Shown here piece by piece: positions 28,013-36,081 of a DNA stretch of 38,256 bases. A program made the translations under genes and the position numbers. The notes below the pieces were generated by a model that searched no databases, was not told where the DNA came from, and worked only from the letters and a program-made list of their open reading frames with translations. Source of the DNA: Arthrobacter bambusae (lineage in GTDB: Bacteria; Actinomycetota; Actinomycetes; Actinomycetales; Micrococcaceae); the NCBI RefSeq assembly GCF_022606295.1, contig NZ_JAHHZS010000037.1, positions 1-38,256 on the forward strand. The letters are read 5' to 3'. Positions within the stretch are counted from its first letter, which is position 1; each line of letters begins with the position of its first letter.

Positions 28013-29452
28013 TCAGCGTCGCGTCGAGGGTGCCTTGGCCGGCGAACCGACAATGAAGGGCCGTGTGTTGAGCGGTTCGACGGGAAGGACAGCAGGCTTG
28101 ATTTCAGCAATCGGCACCGAAGGCTCAACGCTGGAGCCGGTTCCGAGCCCGCGAACCGTCCAGCCTTGCGCCTGCCATGCTCGAGCATCCAGGACGTTCC
28201 GCGCGTCCAGTACCATCCGGCGTCGTACAAGCGAGCCGACGACGGCGGGTGAGAGGGCGCGGTATTCGTCCCATTCGGTGAGCAGCAGCACCAACTCGGC
28301 GCCTTCGAGCGCGCGGGTCGTGGACGCTTCGAAGCGGAGCTGCGGGTAGCGCATCCACGCGTTGTTGATGGCCTTGGGATCGGTCACGGTAACGTGGGCG
28401 CCGGCCGCGGCCAGTTGGAGTGCGACGTCGAGGGATGGGGAGTCGCGGATGTCGTCGGTGTCCGGCTTGAAGGCCGCGCCCAACACGGTGACGGTCCGGC
28501 CGGACAGGAAGCCCTTGCACATCTCGCGGGCGACCTCCACGGCGCGGGCGCGCTGGCCGAGGTTGATGGAGTCGACCACACCCATCCACTCATCGAGGGA
28601 AGGCACGGACAGCGCTTGTGCCTGTGCGCGGAACGAGCGGATGTCCTTCGGCAAGCAGCCGCCACCGAATCCCAGGCCGGCGTGCAGGTACCGGTTGCCG
28701 ATGCGTGGATCCAGCCCCATCGCCTCACTGAGCTCCGTGACGTCGGCCCCTGAGGCGTCGCACAGTTCGGCGATGGCGTTGATGAAGCTGAGCTTCGTGG
28801 CGAGGTATGCGTTGGAGGCGGACTTGATGAGCTCGGCCGTCGCGAAGTTGCAGACCAACCGCGGTATTCCGGCTGAAATCAGCGGTTCGTAGACGGCGTC
28901 GAGCGCAGCCGTGACCGGGGCGCCGGCGGCGGAGTCCTTGCCGCCCGGCACGCCGTACACCAAACGGTCCGGTACCAAGGAATCCTTGACCGCCGTGCCT
29001 TGGCGCAGGAACTCGGGATTCCAGCCGAGCAGGACATCCGGCCTGCGGGCGAGGATGCCGCGGAGCATGTCCACTGTTCCCACGGGAACGGTGGATTTGC
29101 CGACGACGGCGGCGCCCCTCGCCAGATGCGGGAGGAGGCTCTTCGTGGCGGCGATCACGTACGAGAGGTCCGCGGTATCCGACGTCTTGGACTGCGGGGT
29201 GCCCACGCAGAGGAAGTGCGTCTGGGCGTCGGCGGCATCGGCGAAGTCGGTGGAGAACGTGAGGCGTTGGGTGGCGAAGCCGTCCCGGAGAAGTTCGTCG
29301 AGGCCGGGTTCGTGGAAGGGCGCGAAGCCCTTGTTCAGGTGGGCGACCTTCTGGGCGTCGACGTCGATGCCCACCACGGTGTGGCCCATCGATGCGAGCG
29401 TGGCGGCGTGCACCGCGCCGAGGTAGCCGCAGCCTACAACGGAGATTTTCAT
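28013..29452 (-). CDS. UDP-glucose/GDP-mannose-family 6-dehydrogenase
   Basis: A 479-residue NAD-dependent four-electron nucleotide-sugar dehydrogenase, likely giving UDP-glucuronate. The N-terminal Rossmann motif is VVGCGYLG (6-13). KSTVPVGT (119-126) and NPEFLRQGTA (145-154) are family signatures. The catalytic Cys266 is in GFGGGCLPKD (261-270). The C-terminal domain has LGAAFKPDTDDIRDSPS. All key residues are present. A proline/basic-rich extension of about 35 residues at the C-terminus is extra. The ATG overlaps the stop of the upstream glycosyltransferase (ATGA), so the two are co-translated and may supply a cell-surface glycan. Confidence 0.9.
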   Translation of the reverse strand: MKISVVGCGYLGAVHAATLASMGHTVVGIDVDAQKVAHLNKGFAPFHEPGLDELLRDGFATQRLTFSTDFADAADAQTHFLCVGTPQSKTSDTADLSYVIAATKSLLPHLARGAAVVGKSTVPVGTVDMLRGILARRPDVLLGWNPEFLRQGTAVKDSLVPDRLVYGVPGGKDSAAGAPVTAALDAVYEPLISAGIPRLVCNFATAELIKSASNAYLATKLSFINAIAELCDASGADVTELSEAMGLDPRIGNRYLHAGLGFGGGCLPKDIRSFRAQAQALSVPSLDEWMGVVDSINLGQRARAVEVAREMCKGFLSGRTVTVLGAAFKPDTDDIRDSPSLDVALQLAAAGAHVTVTDPKAINNAWMRYPQLRFEASTTRALEGAELVLLLTEWDEYRALSPAVVGSLVRRRMVLDARNVLDARAWQAQGWTVRGLGTGSSVEPSVPIAEIKPAVLPVEPLNTRPFIVGSPAKAPSTRR

Positions 29453-30684
29453 GCTGGGAGTCCTTTGCTGGAAGTCACGGAAATGGTGGCAGGCTCGGCC
29501 GCGTGCAGCTCGGCCGCGTGCAGCCCGGCCGGCTGAACCGGGCTTGGCGCGGCGGCAGGCTCCACGAGCGCTTCGCCGGCGATCACTGCCTCGTAATGCT
29601 GGACAAGTTGCGCGCTCAGCACCGGCCAGGTTCGTCCTTGGACCGAAGCGAGTGCCGCCGTTCCGAACGCGCGGCGCTTGGCGTCGTCGCCCACCAGGTC
29701 CTGGACGTAGGCCCGCAACTGCGCGAGGTCTCCCGGCTCGTAAAGCCAGCCGGTGCGCGAGTTTTCCACGAGGTCGAGGGGACCGCCGCGGCCGGTGGCC
29801 ACGACGGGAACGCCGGAGGCCATGGCCTCCTGGATCGTCTGGCAGAAGGTTTCGAACTCGCCAGGATGAACGAAGAGGTCAAGGCCGGCCACTACTTGGG
29901 CCAATTCCTCGCCGCCCAGGAACCCGGTGAAGAAAGCGTTTGGCAGTGCTGCTTCGAGGGCGGCGCGTTGCGGACCGTCGCCCACAATCACAAGCCGGGT
30001 TCCCGGCAGATCCGCGAGAACGGCAAGGTCCTCCACCTGCTTCTCCACCGCGAGCCTGCCGACATAGCCGATGATGCGCTCGCCGTGGGGCGCTACGGAG
30101 GCGCGCCACGCCGTCGAGCGCTTGGTGGGGGAGAACCGCGCGGTATCCACACCGCGCCGCCACATGCCCACCCTTAGGATCCCGCGGCCGCGCAACTGGT
30201 TGAGCGCGAACGTGGACGGGACCAACGTCCGGTCCGCCCGAAGATGGATGTTGTCCACCCGGTTCCATGCCCAGTTCTCCAGCATGGGGAGGCCATACCG
30301 GGCGGCGTAGCTCGGCACCTCGGTTTGATAAATCGCAACCGTGGGGATGCCGAGCTGGTGCGCGGCCTGCACGGCCCGCCATCCGAGCACGAAAGGTGAG
30401 GCGAGGTGGACAACGTCGGGCGCGTAGTCGGCAAGGATTCTCTTGACCCGGCTCACACCGCCCAACGCCACCCGCACATTTGTGTATCCGGCCAAGGGCA
30501 CGGAGGGGAGGCGGTGGACGAAAGCGCCGTTCACGACGTCGGAGACGGCAGTGTCCGACGTCGACGGCGCAATCACCATCACTTCGTCGCCTCGCTCTTG
30601 CAGATGCTCCAGCACCCGCAGGATGGAGTGCGTGACCCCGTTCATGAGCGGCAGGAATGATTCGGCAACGATAGCGATCCTCAC
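29449..30684 (-). CDS. Glycosyltransferase family 4 protein
   Basis: A 411-residue GT-B-fold enzyme. N-terminal acceptor domain: RIAIVAESFLPLMNGVTHSI, with TNVRVALGG and APDVVHLASPF. C-terminal donor domain: RIIGYVGRLAVEKQVEDL, then LFVHPGEFETFCQTIQEAMA with the catalytic EX7E pair, then VPVVATGRGGPLDLV. It resembles actinobacterial GDP-mannose-dependent alpha-mannosyltransferases, which act on lipid-linked acceptors at the membrane. The GTG at 30684 is chosen because the Rossmann strand begins there; GGAGGG abuts it directly, an unusually short spacing. Linked by a 4-nt overlap to the dehydrogenase. The C-terminal ~30 residues are Ala/Pro/His-rich. Confidence 0.85.
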   Translation of the reverse strand: MRIAIVAESFLPLMNGVTHSILRVLEHLQERGDEVMVIAPSTSDTAVSDVVNGAFVHRLPSVPLAGYTNVRVALGGVSRVKRILADYAPDVVHLASPFVLGWRAVQAAHQLGIPTVAIYQTEVPSYAARYGLPMLENWAWNRVDNIHLRADRTLVPSTFALNQLRGRGILRVGMWRRGVDTARFSPTKRSTAWRASVAPHGERIIGYVGRLAVEKQVEDLAVLADLPGTRLVIVGDGPQRAALEAALPNAFFTGFLGGEELAQVVAGLDLFVHPGEFETFCQTIQEAMASGVPVVATGRGGPLDLVENSRTGWLYEPGDLAQLRAYVQDLVGDDAKRRAFGTAALASVQGRTWPVLSAQLVQHYEAVIAGEALVEPAAAPSPVQPAGLHAAELHAAEPATISVTSSKGLPA

Positions 30685-31056
30685 CCCTCCACGGTGTGCG
30701 CGGAGGTTGGCGACGCGGGGGAATGGGCGTGACGGTAGGGGGAAGGTTTGGTTAACAAATTGACGTTGATTTCCCGAGTGGAGGATCCGCGCGGCCGGAG
30801 ATTTCGCCAATCTGGGTAACTACCGGGCTGGAAGACGGGTAGAAGTTACTCTTATTCCCCCGTATCGGCCCGCCTTACGGTGACACCGTAGTGAACCTCG
30901 TGGCCATGACTGGGGCTTGTCCCGGGCACCGGGGTATTTCGGCAGGAGGGCGCTGACTGGGCGGCGCGCCCTCATGCGCTGAACAGCGCAGGGTGTTTTC
31001 GCCCCGCGCCGCCCGTATGTCCGGCCAGGCCGTTGTCTAGAATCGAGCCAGACCCT
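30685..31056 (+). promoter_or_regulatory. Structured intergenic region, candidate leader RNA of the deacetylase gene
   Basis: No gene, but strong potential structure on the plus strand. Nested hairpins occupy 30959-31014: outer arms GGGCGGCGC (30959-30967) and GCGCCGCCC (31006-31014), inner TGCGCTG (30975-30981) and CAGCGCA (30984-30990). Further left, CTACC/GGTAG and GTAAC/GTTAC (about 30817-30848) and TACGG/CCGTA (near 30876-30890) pair. The outermost hairpin ends 42 nt before the ATG. It does not match a riboswitch class that I can name. A TTGACG word at about 30758 could be a -35 box. Confidence 0.4.
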
Positions 31057-32937
31057 ATGAAAATCCTCCATCGTACTAACCAAGTTGACCAGAACCGGAC
31101 GTTCAAGAGGACGATCCCCGGTAGATGGTTTACCTGGTTATCCACCGTTGTAGTTGTACTCGCTTTCACCGGCGTCACCGCACCTGCAGCCCAAGCTGCC
31201 AACCCCACCATCGTCACCCTGACTTTTGATGATGCAAATGCCGATCAGCTCACCGCCGCGCAGACCATGCAGAGCCTGGGCTTGGTGGGTACTTTCTTCA
31301 CGCCGTCAGGATTCATCAACAACCCCAATTACCTGACAACAAGCGACATGCAGGGCCTTGTGGCGAACGGCAATGAGATTGCCGGCCACACAGTCACACA
31401 CCCGGACCTGACCACCGTGACGTCGGATGAGGCAACCCGCCAGATCTGCAACGACAGGGTGAACCTCAGCAACCTTGGATTCACGATCACTGACTTCGCC
31501 TATCCCTTCGCTGCCGAGAACGCATCGATCGAAACCATTGTGAAGAATTGCGGGTTGAACAGCGCCCGCGGTCTTGGCGACATCAAGACGCGGTTCAGTT
31601 GCGCCGGTTGCCCGCTCGCGGAGAGCATCCCGCCGGTGAACGCATACGACACCGCTGCTCCCGACGAGGTTGACAACACCTGGACCCTGGCCGACCTGCA
31701 AAAGTCCGTCACCCAGGCGGAGCCGGCAGGCGGGTGGGTCCAGCTCACCTTCCACCACATTTCAGCGACCAGCACCGATCCGCTGAACGTCACCCCGACC
31801 CTGTTCAACCAGTTCGCCACGTGGCTCAAGTCCCGCCCTGCAACCACCATGGTCAAGACGGTGGCGCAAGTGATCGGCGGAACCGTCAAGCCGCTCGTCT
31901 CGGGACCGCCTGCTCCGCCTGAGGGCACCGGAAACCTCATCAAGAACCCAAGCCTTGAAACCCTCGTAGGCGGCGTACCCCAGTGCTGGGCAGCCGGAGG
32001 CTATGGAACGAACACTCCAACGTTCTCCACCGTCAAGCCGGGACACACGGGAAAGGTCGCCGAACAACTCGTGGTGACCAACTATGTCGACGGCGACGCG
32101 AAGCTGCTACCCACCCTCGACCTGGGAGGTTGCTCACCAACGGCCACACCGGGGAACTCCTATTCGATAGGTGCCTGGTATAAATCGACCACGAATACCC
32201 AGTTCGAGCTCTACTATCGGACCGGCCTCGGCACGTGGAAGTACTGGACATCGAGTCCTTGGTTCTCGGCGGCTACGAGCTATCAGAAGGCCACGTGGAC
32301 AACGCCTCCGCTGCCCACCGGGGCCAGCGGCATCAGCTTCGGGCTGAATCTGTTCAGCAACGGCACCCTGACCACGGATGACTACGAGATGTTCGACGTC
32401 GGGACGCCGCCACCGCCTCCGCCGCCACCACCGGCCGGCGGCAACCTGGTACAAAACCCCAGCCTTGAAACGGCCGGGTCGGGTTCGTTCCCGCAGTGCT
32501 GGCAGGCCGGCGGATACGGCACCAACACCGCCACATTCAGCACGGTAGCTACCGCGCACACCGGTACTAAGGCGGAGAAACTCACCATCACGGGATACTC
32601 GAGCGGTGACGCGAAACTGTTGCCCACCATGGACACCAGCACCTGCCCACCCGCGGCCGTCGCTGGCCACACCTACTCGGTGCGGGTCTGGTACACCTCC
32701 ACAGCCGTCACACAGTTCGCTTTGTATTACCGTGACGCCTCCAACAACTGGGTGTATTGGACTTCCGGACCGTGGCTGGCTGCCGCCAGCACGTACACCC
32801 AGGCAAGCTTCACGACGCCGGCGCTCCCCGCCGGGGCCACTGCCATCAGTTTCGGGTTGAGCTTGTTCAGCAACGGATCGGTCACCACCGACGACTACGC
32901 GATGTACGACTCCGTGGGAGCTCCGCCGTTGGGCTGA
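31057..32937 (+). CDS. Secreted polysaccharide deacetylase with two repeated C-terminal modules
   Basis: A 626-residue exported protein. The signal peptide has a basic start (FKRTIPGR) and hydrophobic LSTVVVVLAFTGV, with cleavage likely after APAAQA. The NodB deacetylase domain (about 50-280) has TLTFDDA with Asp58-Asp59 and the zinc-binding HTVTH (His111, His115), then LTFHHIS near its end. Two ~155-residue modules follow (about 300-455 and 470-625), separated by a run of prolines. Each starts NPSLET and contains PQCW.AGGYGTNT, then GDAKLLPT and SFGL.LFSNG..TTDDY. Their high similarity shows a recent duplication; they resemble beta-sandwich carbohydrate-binding domains. Start ATG 31057; the TTG at 31033 is less likely. 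It probably removes acetyl groups from a cell-wall or environmental glycan. Confidence 0.85.
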   Translation: MKILHRTNQVDQNRTFKRTIPGRWFTWLSTVVVVLAFTGVTAPAAQAANPTIVTLTFDDANADQLTAAQTMQSLGLVGTFFTPSGFINNPNYLTTSDMQGLVANGNEIAGHTVTHPDLTTVTSDEATRQICNDRVNLSNLGFTITDFAYPFAAENASIETIVKNCGLNSARGLGDIKTRFSCAGCPLAESIPPVNAYDTAAPDEVDNTWTLADLQKSVTQAEPAGGWVQLTFHHISATSTDPLNVTPTLFNQFATWLKSRPATTMVKTVAQVIGGTVKPLVSGPPAPPEGTGNLIKNPSLETLVGGVPQCWAAGGYGTNTPTFSTVKPGHTGKVAEQLVVTNYVDGDAKLLPTLDLGGCSPTATPGNSYSIGAWYKSTTNTQFELYYRTGLGTWKYWTSSPWFSAATSYQKATWTTPPLPTGASGISFGLNLFSNGTLTTDDYEMFDVGTPPPPPPPPPAGGNLVQNPSLETAGSGSFPQCWQAGGYGTNTATFSTVATAHTGTKAEKLTITGYSSGDAKLLPTMDTSTCPPAAVAGHTYSVRVWYTSTAVTQFALYYRDASNNWVYWTSGPWLAAASTYTQASFTTPALPAGATAISFGLSLFSNGSVTTDDYAMYDSVGAPPLG

Positions 32938-32957
32938 GCAACAGAGATTCACTGAGA

Positions 32958-32991
32958 CAACTGAGGGCGGCTGCTTAGCCGCCCTCAGTTG
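32958..32991 (+). terminator. Terminator of the deacetylase gene
   Basis: CAACTGAGGGCGGCT (32958-32972), loop GCTT, AGCCGCCCTCAGTTG (32977-32991): a 15-bp perfect stem followed by TTCT. It lies between the convergent deacetylase and NfeD-like genes and could serve both. Confidence 0.85.
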
Positions 32992-33018
32992 TTCTATCTG
33001 GCGGCCGGGCCGGCCGCG

Positions 33019-33261
33019 TTATCGCGCCGTCTTCAGAACATCCGGCAGCTCGTCAACGAATACCGTCCCGGGGGGCTCGTAATAGATGACAAGCACCTCG
33101 TCACCCACGTTGAAGACACTGTTTTTGTCGAAGGGGTGCGCGTGGAAGGCGCTCGTGCCGCCGTGGAACGGCAGCATCACTTCTCCCACGGTGCCCGGCC
33201 CGATTCGACCCGTGACCCTGCCGATTTTGCCGGTCAGGCTCCGATCAACCTCTTTGTGCAT
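33019..33261 (-). CDS. Short NfeD-like OB-fold protein, flotillin partner
   Basis: An 80-residue protein without transmembrane helices. The sequence SLTGKIGRVTGRIGPGTVGE followed by DEVLVIYYEPPGTVFV is a small beta-barrel like the C-terminal OB-fold domain of NfeD proteins. NfeD genes usually sit beside flotillin genes, and this one is 8 nt downstream of a flotillin gene in the same operon. It lacks the membrane and protease parts of long NfeD. It likely binds or tunes the flotillin scaffold at the membrane. The domain call is moderate. Confidence 0.7.
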   Translation of the reverse strand: MHKEVDRSLTGKIGRVTGRIGPGTVGEVMLPFHGGTSAFHAHPFDKNSVFNVGDEVLVIYYEPPGTVFVDELPDVLKTAR

Positions 33262-33269
33262 CGGTGTCC

Positions 33270-34706
33270 CTATGCATCAGGGGTTTTGGTGGGCCGCTTG
33301 GGCGCTTCCTTGCCGTTCTTGAGGGCAGCTGTGATCGACGGAAGGTAGTTGCCCACCTGGGAGAGGATCCCGCCCACCATACTGTTGAGGCCCTCGCCAC
33401 CGTTGAGGACCGTCATCTGCCCCACGTGGGCAAACGGTTCGGCCGCGGCAGCCACGATGGCGGGCATGTTCTCCGCAAGCTGCTGGGAAATAACTGCCTC
33501 TTGGTTGGTTCCGAGCGCCTCGGCACGGGCTTTGATGCCGTCCGCTTCCGCCAAGGACTTGGCCTTGATGGCCGAGGCTGCGGCGTCGCCCCGGGCCCGG
33601 GTGGCGGCAGCTTCGGCTTCACCGGTGATCTTGGTGGCTCCCGCAATGGCGGCCGCGGCCGTGGCATTGGCTTGAGCTTCGACTTCCACCCTGCGGGCGT
33701 TCGCCTGGGCCTCGAGTTCCGTGCGCCGTGCCCGCGCCTCGGACGCGCTGATGTCGGCAGCCTTTTGCGCTTCCGCCTCGGTCCGCTGGGCATACGCCTT
33801 GGCATCGGCAGGCTTCCTGATGGACGTCTGAAGCTTCTGCTCTTCGCGGTCGGCCTCCAGCTTGGCGACTTCGGTTTCCTGGACCACCACTTGCTGGCGC
33901 GCGGTGGCATCAGCCAACGGGCCTGCCTGCGCGGCGTTGGCCCGGGCCGTTTCGGCATTGGCCTGGGCCGCTGATTGCTTGATCGCCGAGATGCTTTGGG
34001 CGTCCGCGATCTGGGCAGCTGCCTCGGCTTCCCTCTCCGCGGCCTCGCGGTTCCGGGTGGCTTCGGCAATGCGCGCCTCCATTTTGACCTGCGCAATGTG
34101 CGGTTTGGCCAGGTTTTGGATGTAACCCGTCGGGTCCTGGAGATCCTTTATTTGGAGGGAATCAACCACCAAGCCAAGCTTTTCCATTTCTATGCCGCTG
34201 GCGCTGCGGACCAAGGATGCAAGTTTGTCGCGCTCGCGGATGATTTCTTCCATGGTCATGCTGCCGATGATCGAGCGCAAATGCCCCTCAAAAACGTTGT
34301 AGACCTGGCTTTGCATTTTGGGCTGCTGGCCGAGAAACCTCCTCGCCGCATTCGCGATGAAAGGTGCGGCGTCCCCGATTTTGTAAATAACCACGCCCTC
34401 CACGATCACCTGGATACCTTGCGAGGTCACGCAGTTCACCTGGAGTTCTGTTTCATTCAGCGTCAGGGACAAAGTCCTCACTGTTTGGAGCCCGGGAACC
34501 ACCAAGGCGCCTTTCCCGGTGACGATTTTGAAATCCATTCCGTCCCTGGTGTCCAAGCTTCCCCGAGTCAGGCCGGAAATGATGAGTGCCTCGTTTGGTT
34601 CAGCCACCTTCCACATCAATTTAATGAGAAGCCTAATGACGGCAACGGCGACAACTACCCCCACGACGGTGACAAGAACGGGGAGATAAGCAACGAGGTC
34701 GAACAT
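33270..34706 (-). CDS. floA: Flotillin (SPFH/Band 7 family)
   Basis: A 478-residue membrane scaffold protein. N-terminal hydrophobic anchor LPVLVTVVGVVVAVAVIRLL (about 6-26), then the SPFH domain (about 30-230), e.g. EALIISGLTRGSLDTRDG and VIVEGVVIYKIGDA. Then comes a long coiled coil rich in EAxA repeats (230-400: AEREAEAAAQ, ARRTELEAQA, AEAAATRARG). The C-terminus holds NMPAIVAAAAEPF, GQMTVLNGGE and GGILSQVG, typical of flotillins. It organises membrane microdomains. Start ATG 34706 with AAAGGA upstream. The symbol is by family and not proven. Co-transcribed with the NfeD-like gene. Confidence 0.9.
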   Translation of the reverse strand: MFDLVAYLPVLVTVVGVVVAVAVIRLLIKLMWKVAEPNEALIISGLTRGSLDTRDGMDFKIVTGKGALVVPGLQTVRTLSLTLNETELQVNCVTSQGIQVIVEGVVIYKIGDAAPFIANAARRFLGQQPKMQSQVYNVFEGHLRSIIGSMTMEEIIRERDKLASLVRSASGIEMEKLGLVVDSLQIKDLQDPTGYIQNLAKPHIAQVKMEARIAEATRNREAAEREAEAAAQIADAQSISAIKQSAAQANAETARANAAQAGPLADATARQQVVVQETEVAKLEADREEQKLQTSIRKPADAKAYAQRTEAEAQKAADISASEARARRTELEAQANARRVEVEAQANATAAAAIAGATKITGEAEAAATRARGDAAASAIKAKSLAEADGIKARAEALGTNQEAVISQQLAENMPAIVAAAAEPFAHVGQMTVLNGGEGLNSMVGGILSQVGNYLPSITAALKNGKEAPKRPTKTPDA

Positions 34707-34815
34707 GACTGTCCTTTCAACGGCAAGCACCCAAGTGGCTCGTGTAGTCAGTCTGCTTCGGTCTGCTCCAGGAGTCCAGCAATTTGCTTAGCTACAATTG
34801 ACATAACGGATGCTC

Positions 34816-36081
34816 CTAGGCGTGCGTTCCCGCCAGCGCATCAGTCCTCGCCGTGCCTTCCGTAGGGACCGCCGGAACGCCGTCGCCTTCTTGGCCGTAG
34901 AGCCAATCGCTGTACTGGAAGTCGCCGTCCTTGCGGCTCTTGAACAGCAGGTTCCGCAAGACGCGCGCGACGCCGGACACATGCCAGGACTCTCCCCAGA
35001 CGCGCGCGGTGCGCTGGACGCGGGCCGTGCGTGCCGCGCGGGCTGAGTTGAAATCGCTGATGGCGCGATCCCACGCACCGGTGTCCACGCCGTCGTCGGT
35101 GAACACGGAACCGACGGTGGAGTCTTGGAGGACCGCGGCGTCTTCAAGGGCTTGGCACGCGCCTTGGGCCAAGTACTGGAGCATGGGATGCGCGGCATCG
35201 CCCATCAGAACCAGGCGGCCGTCGATCCAGTTCTCGATCGGATCCCGATCGTACATGGGCCAGCGGATGCCGGTCGCCAGGTTCTGCAGCGCTCGCTGTA
35301 CTGCCGGGATGCAGTCCTTATAAGCCGCCTCGAGTTCGTCGAGGCCTCCGTATTGCTCCTCGCCGCGCTCGAACGAGGGCGACTTGAAGACGGCCACAGT
35401 GTTGAGCAGTTCGCCTTTGCGCAGCGGGTATTGCACGAGGTGGCAGTCCGGTCCAAGGTAGACGACGACGTCTTCAAGATCCGTCGCCGGGGTCTCAGCG
35501 GTGATGGGGACGGTTCCGCGATAGGCGACGTACGACGACGACACCGGCCCGTCCTGCGCGACGGAGGGGCGGAGCGTGGACTTGAGGCCGTCGGCGCCGA
35601 TCACGACGTCGGCCTCGTAAACGTCGCCAGTCGACGTGTGAGCCATCCCGCGGCCGTTCACGGTCTCGACTTTCTCGACGACGACGTCGTTCACCAAGCG
35701 GACACCGGCGTCCTGGCAGGCTTCCAACAGGATCCGGTGCAGGTCGCTGCGGTGGATCACCACGTACGGGGCGCCGTAACGCTCTTCGAACTCGCCTCCG
35801 AGGGTCTGCCGGGTGAGTTCCTCACCGCTCAGGGCGTCGCGGAACACCAAGTGTTTGGGCCGGACGCCGATCTCGAGCGCCTTCTCGAGAAGGCCCCAGC
35901 GCTTCAGGACGCGGGAGGCGTTGGGTGCCATCTGCAGTCCCGCGCCGACCTCGCCGAATTCGGGGGCCCGCTCAACCAAGGTGACCTCGGCGCCGTTCGC
36001 GCGGAGGGCAAGGGCGCCGGCGAGGCCGGCCATCCCTCCGCCGACGACGAGGACTTCAGTGGACGGGTTGCGATTAGACAT
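34816..36081 (-). CDS. FAD-dependent aromatic monooxygenase, probable 3-hydroxybenzoate 6-hydroxylase
   Basis: A 421-residue flavoprotein hydroxylase. The N-terminal dinucleotide-binding motif is VVGGGMAGLAGALAL (12-26). EFGEVGAGLQMAPNA and IHRSDLHRILLEA follow, then the second FAD motif GRLVLMGDAAHPMLQYLAQG near residue 290. The overall pattern (RDALSGEELTRQTLG, then PIENWIDGR, with C-terminal YSDWLYG) follows the 3-hydroxybenzoate 6-hydroxylase and salicylate hydroxylase subfamily, closest to the actinobacterial 3HB6H type that makes gentisate. Its ATG overlaps the end of the aromatic-acid transporter gene by 8 nt. It works in the cytoplasm with NAD(P)H and O2. The subfamily call is confident; the exact substrate is likely but not proven. 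Confidence 0.85.
   Translation of the reverse strand: MSNRNPSTEVLVVGGGMAGLAGALALRANGAEVTLVERAPEFGEVGAGLQMAPNASRVLKRWGLLEKALEIGVRPKHLVFRDALSGEELTRQTLGGEFEERYGAPYVVIHRSDLHRILLEACQDAGVRLVNDVVVEKVETVNGRGMAHTSTGDVYEADVVIGADGLKSTLRPSVAQDGPVSSSYVAYRGTVPITAETPATDLEDVVVYLGPDCHLVQYPLRKGELLNTVAVFKSPSFERGEEQYGGLDELEAAYKDCIPAVQRALQNLATGIRWPMYDRDPIENWIDGRLVLMGDAAHPMLQYLAQGACQALEDAAVLQDSTVGSVFTDDGVDTGAWDRAISDFNSARAARTARVQRTARVWGESWHVSGVARVLRNLLFKSRKDGDFQYSDWLYGQEGDGVPAVPTEGTARTDALAGTHA

Noticed and set aside
28964..28992. GTCCGGTACC...GGAATCC in the dehydrogenase gene as a palindrome copy
   Set aside because: It lies in the conserved coding segment SLVPDRLVYG and lacks GGATCC, so the resemblance is coincidental.
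30773..30800. GGATCC at 30782 as another palindrome copy
   Set aside because: The flanking arms show no GTCCGGT/ACCGGAC pairing; probably chance.
33264..33974. 236-residue plus frame opposite flotillin
   Set aside because: Antisense of the repetitive coiled-coil coding sequence; Gly/Arg-rich artefact.
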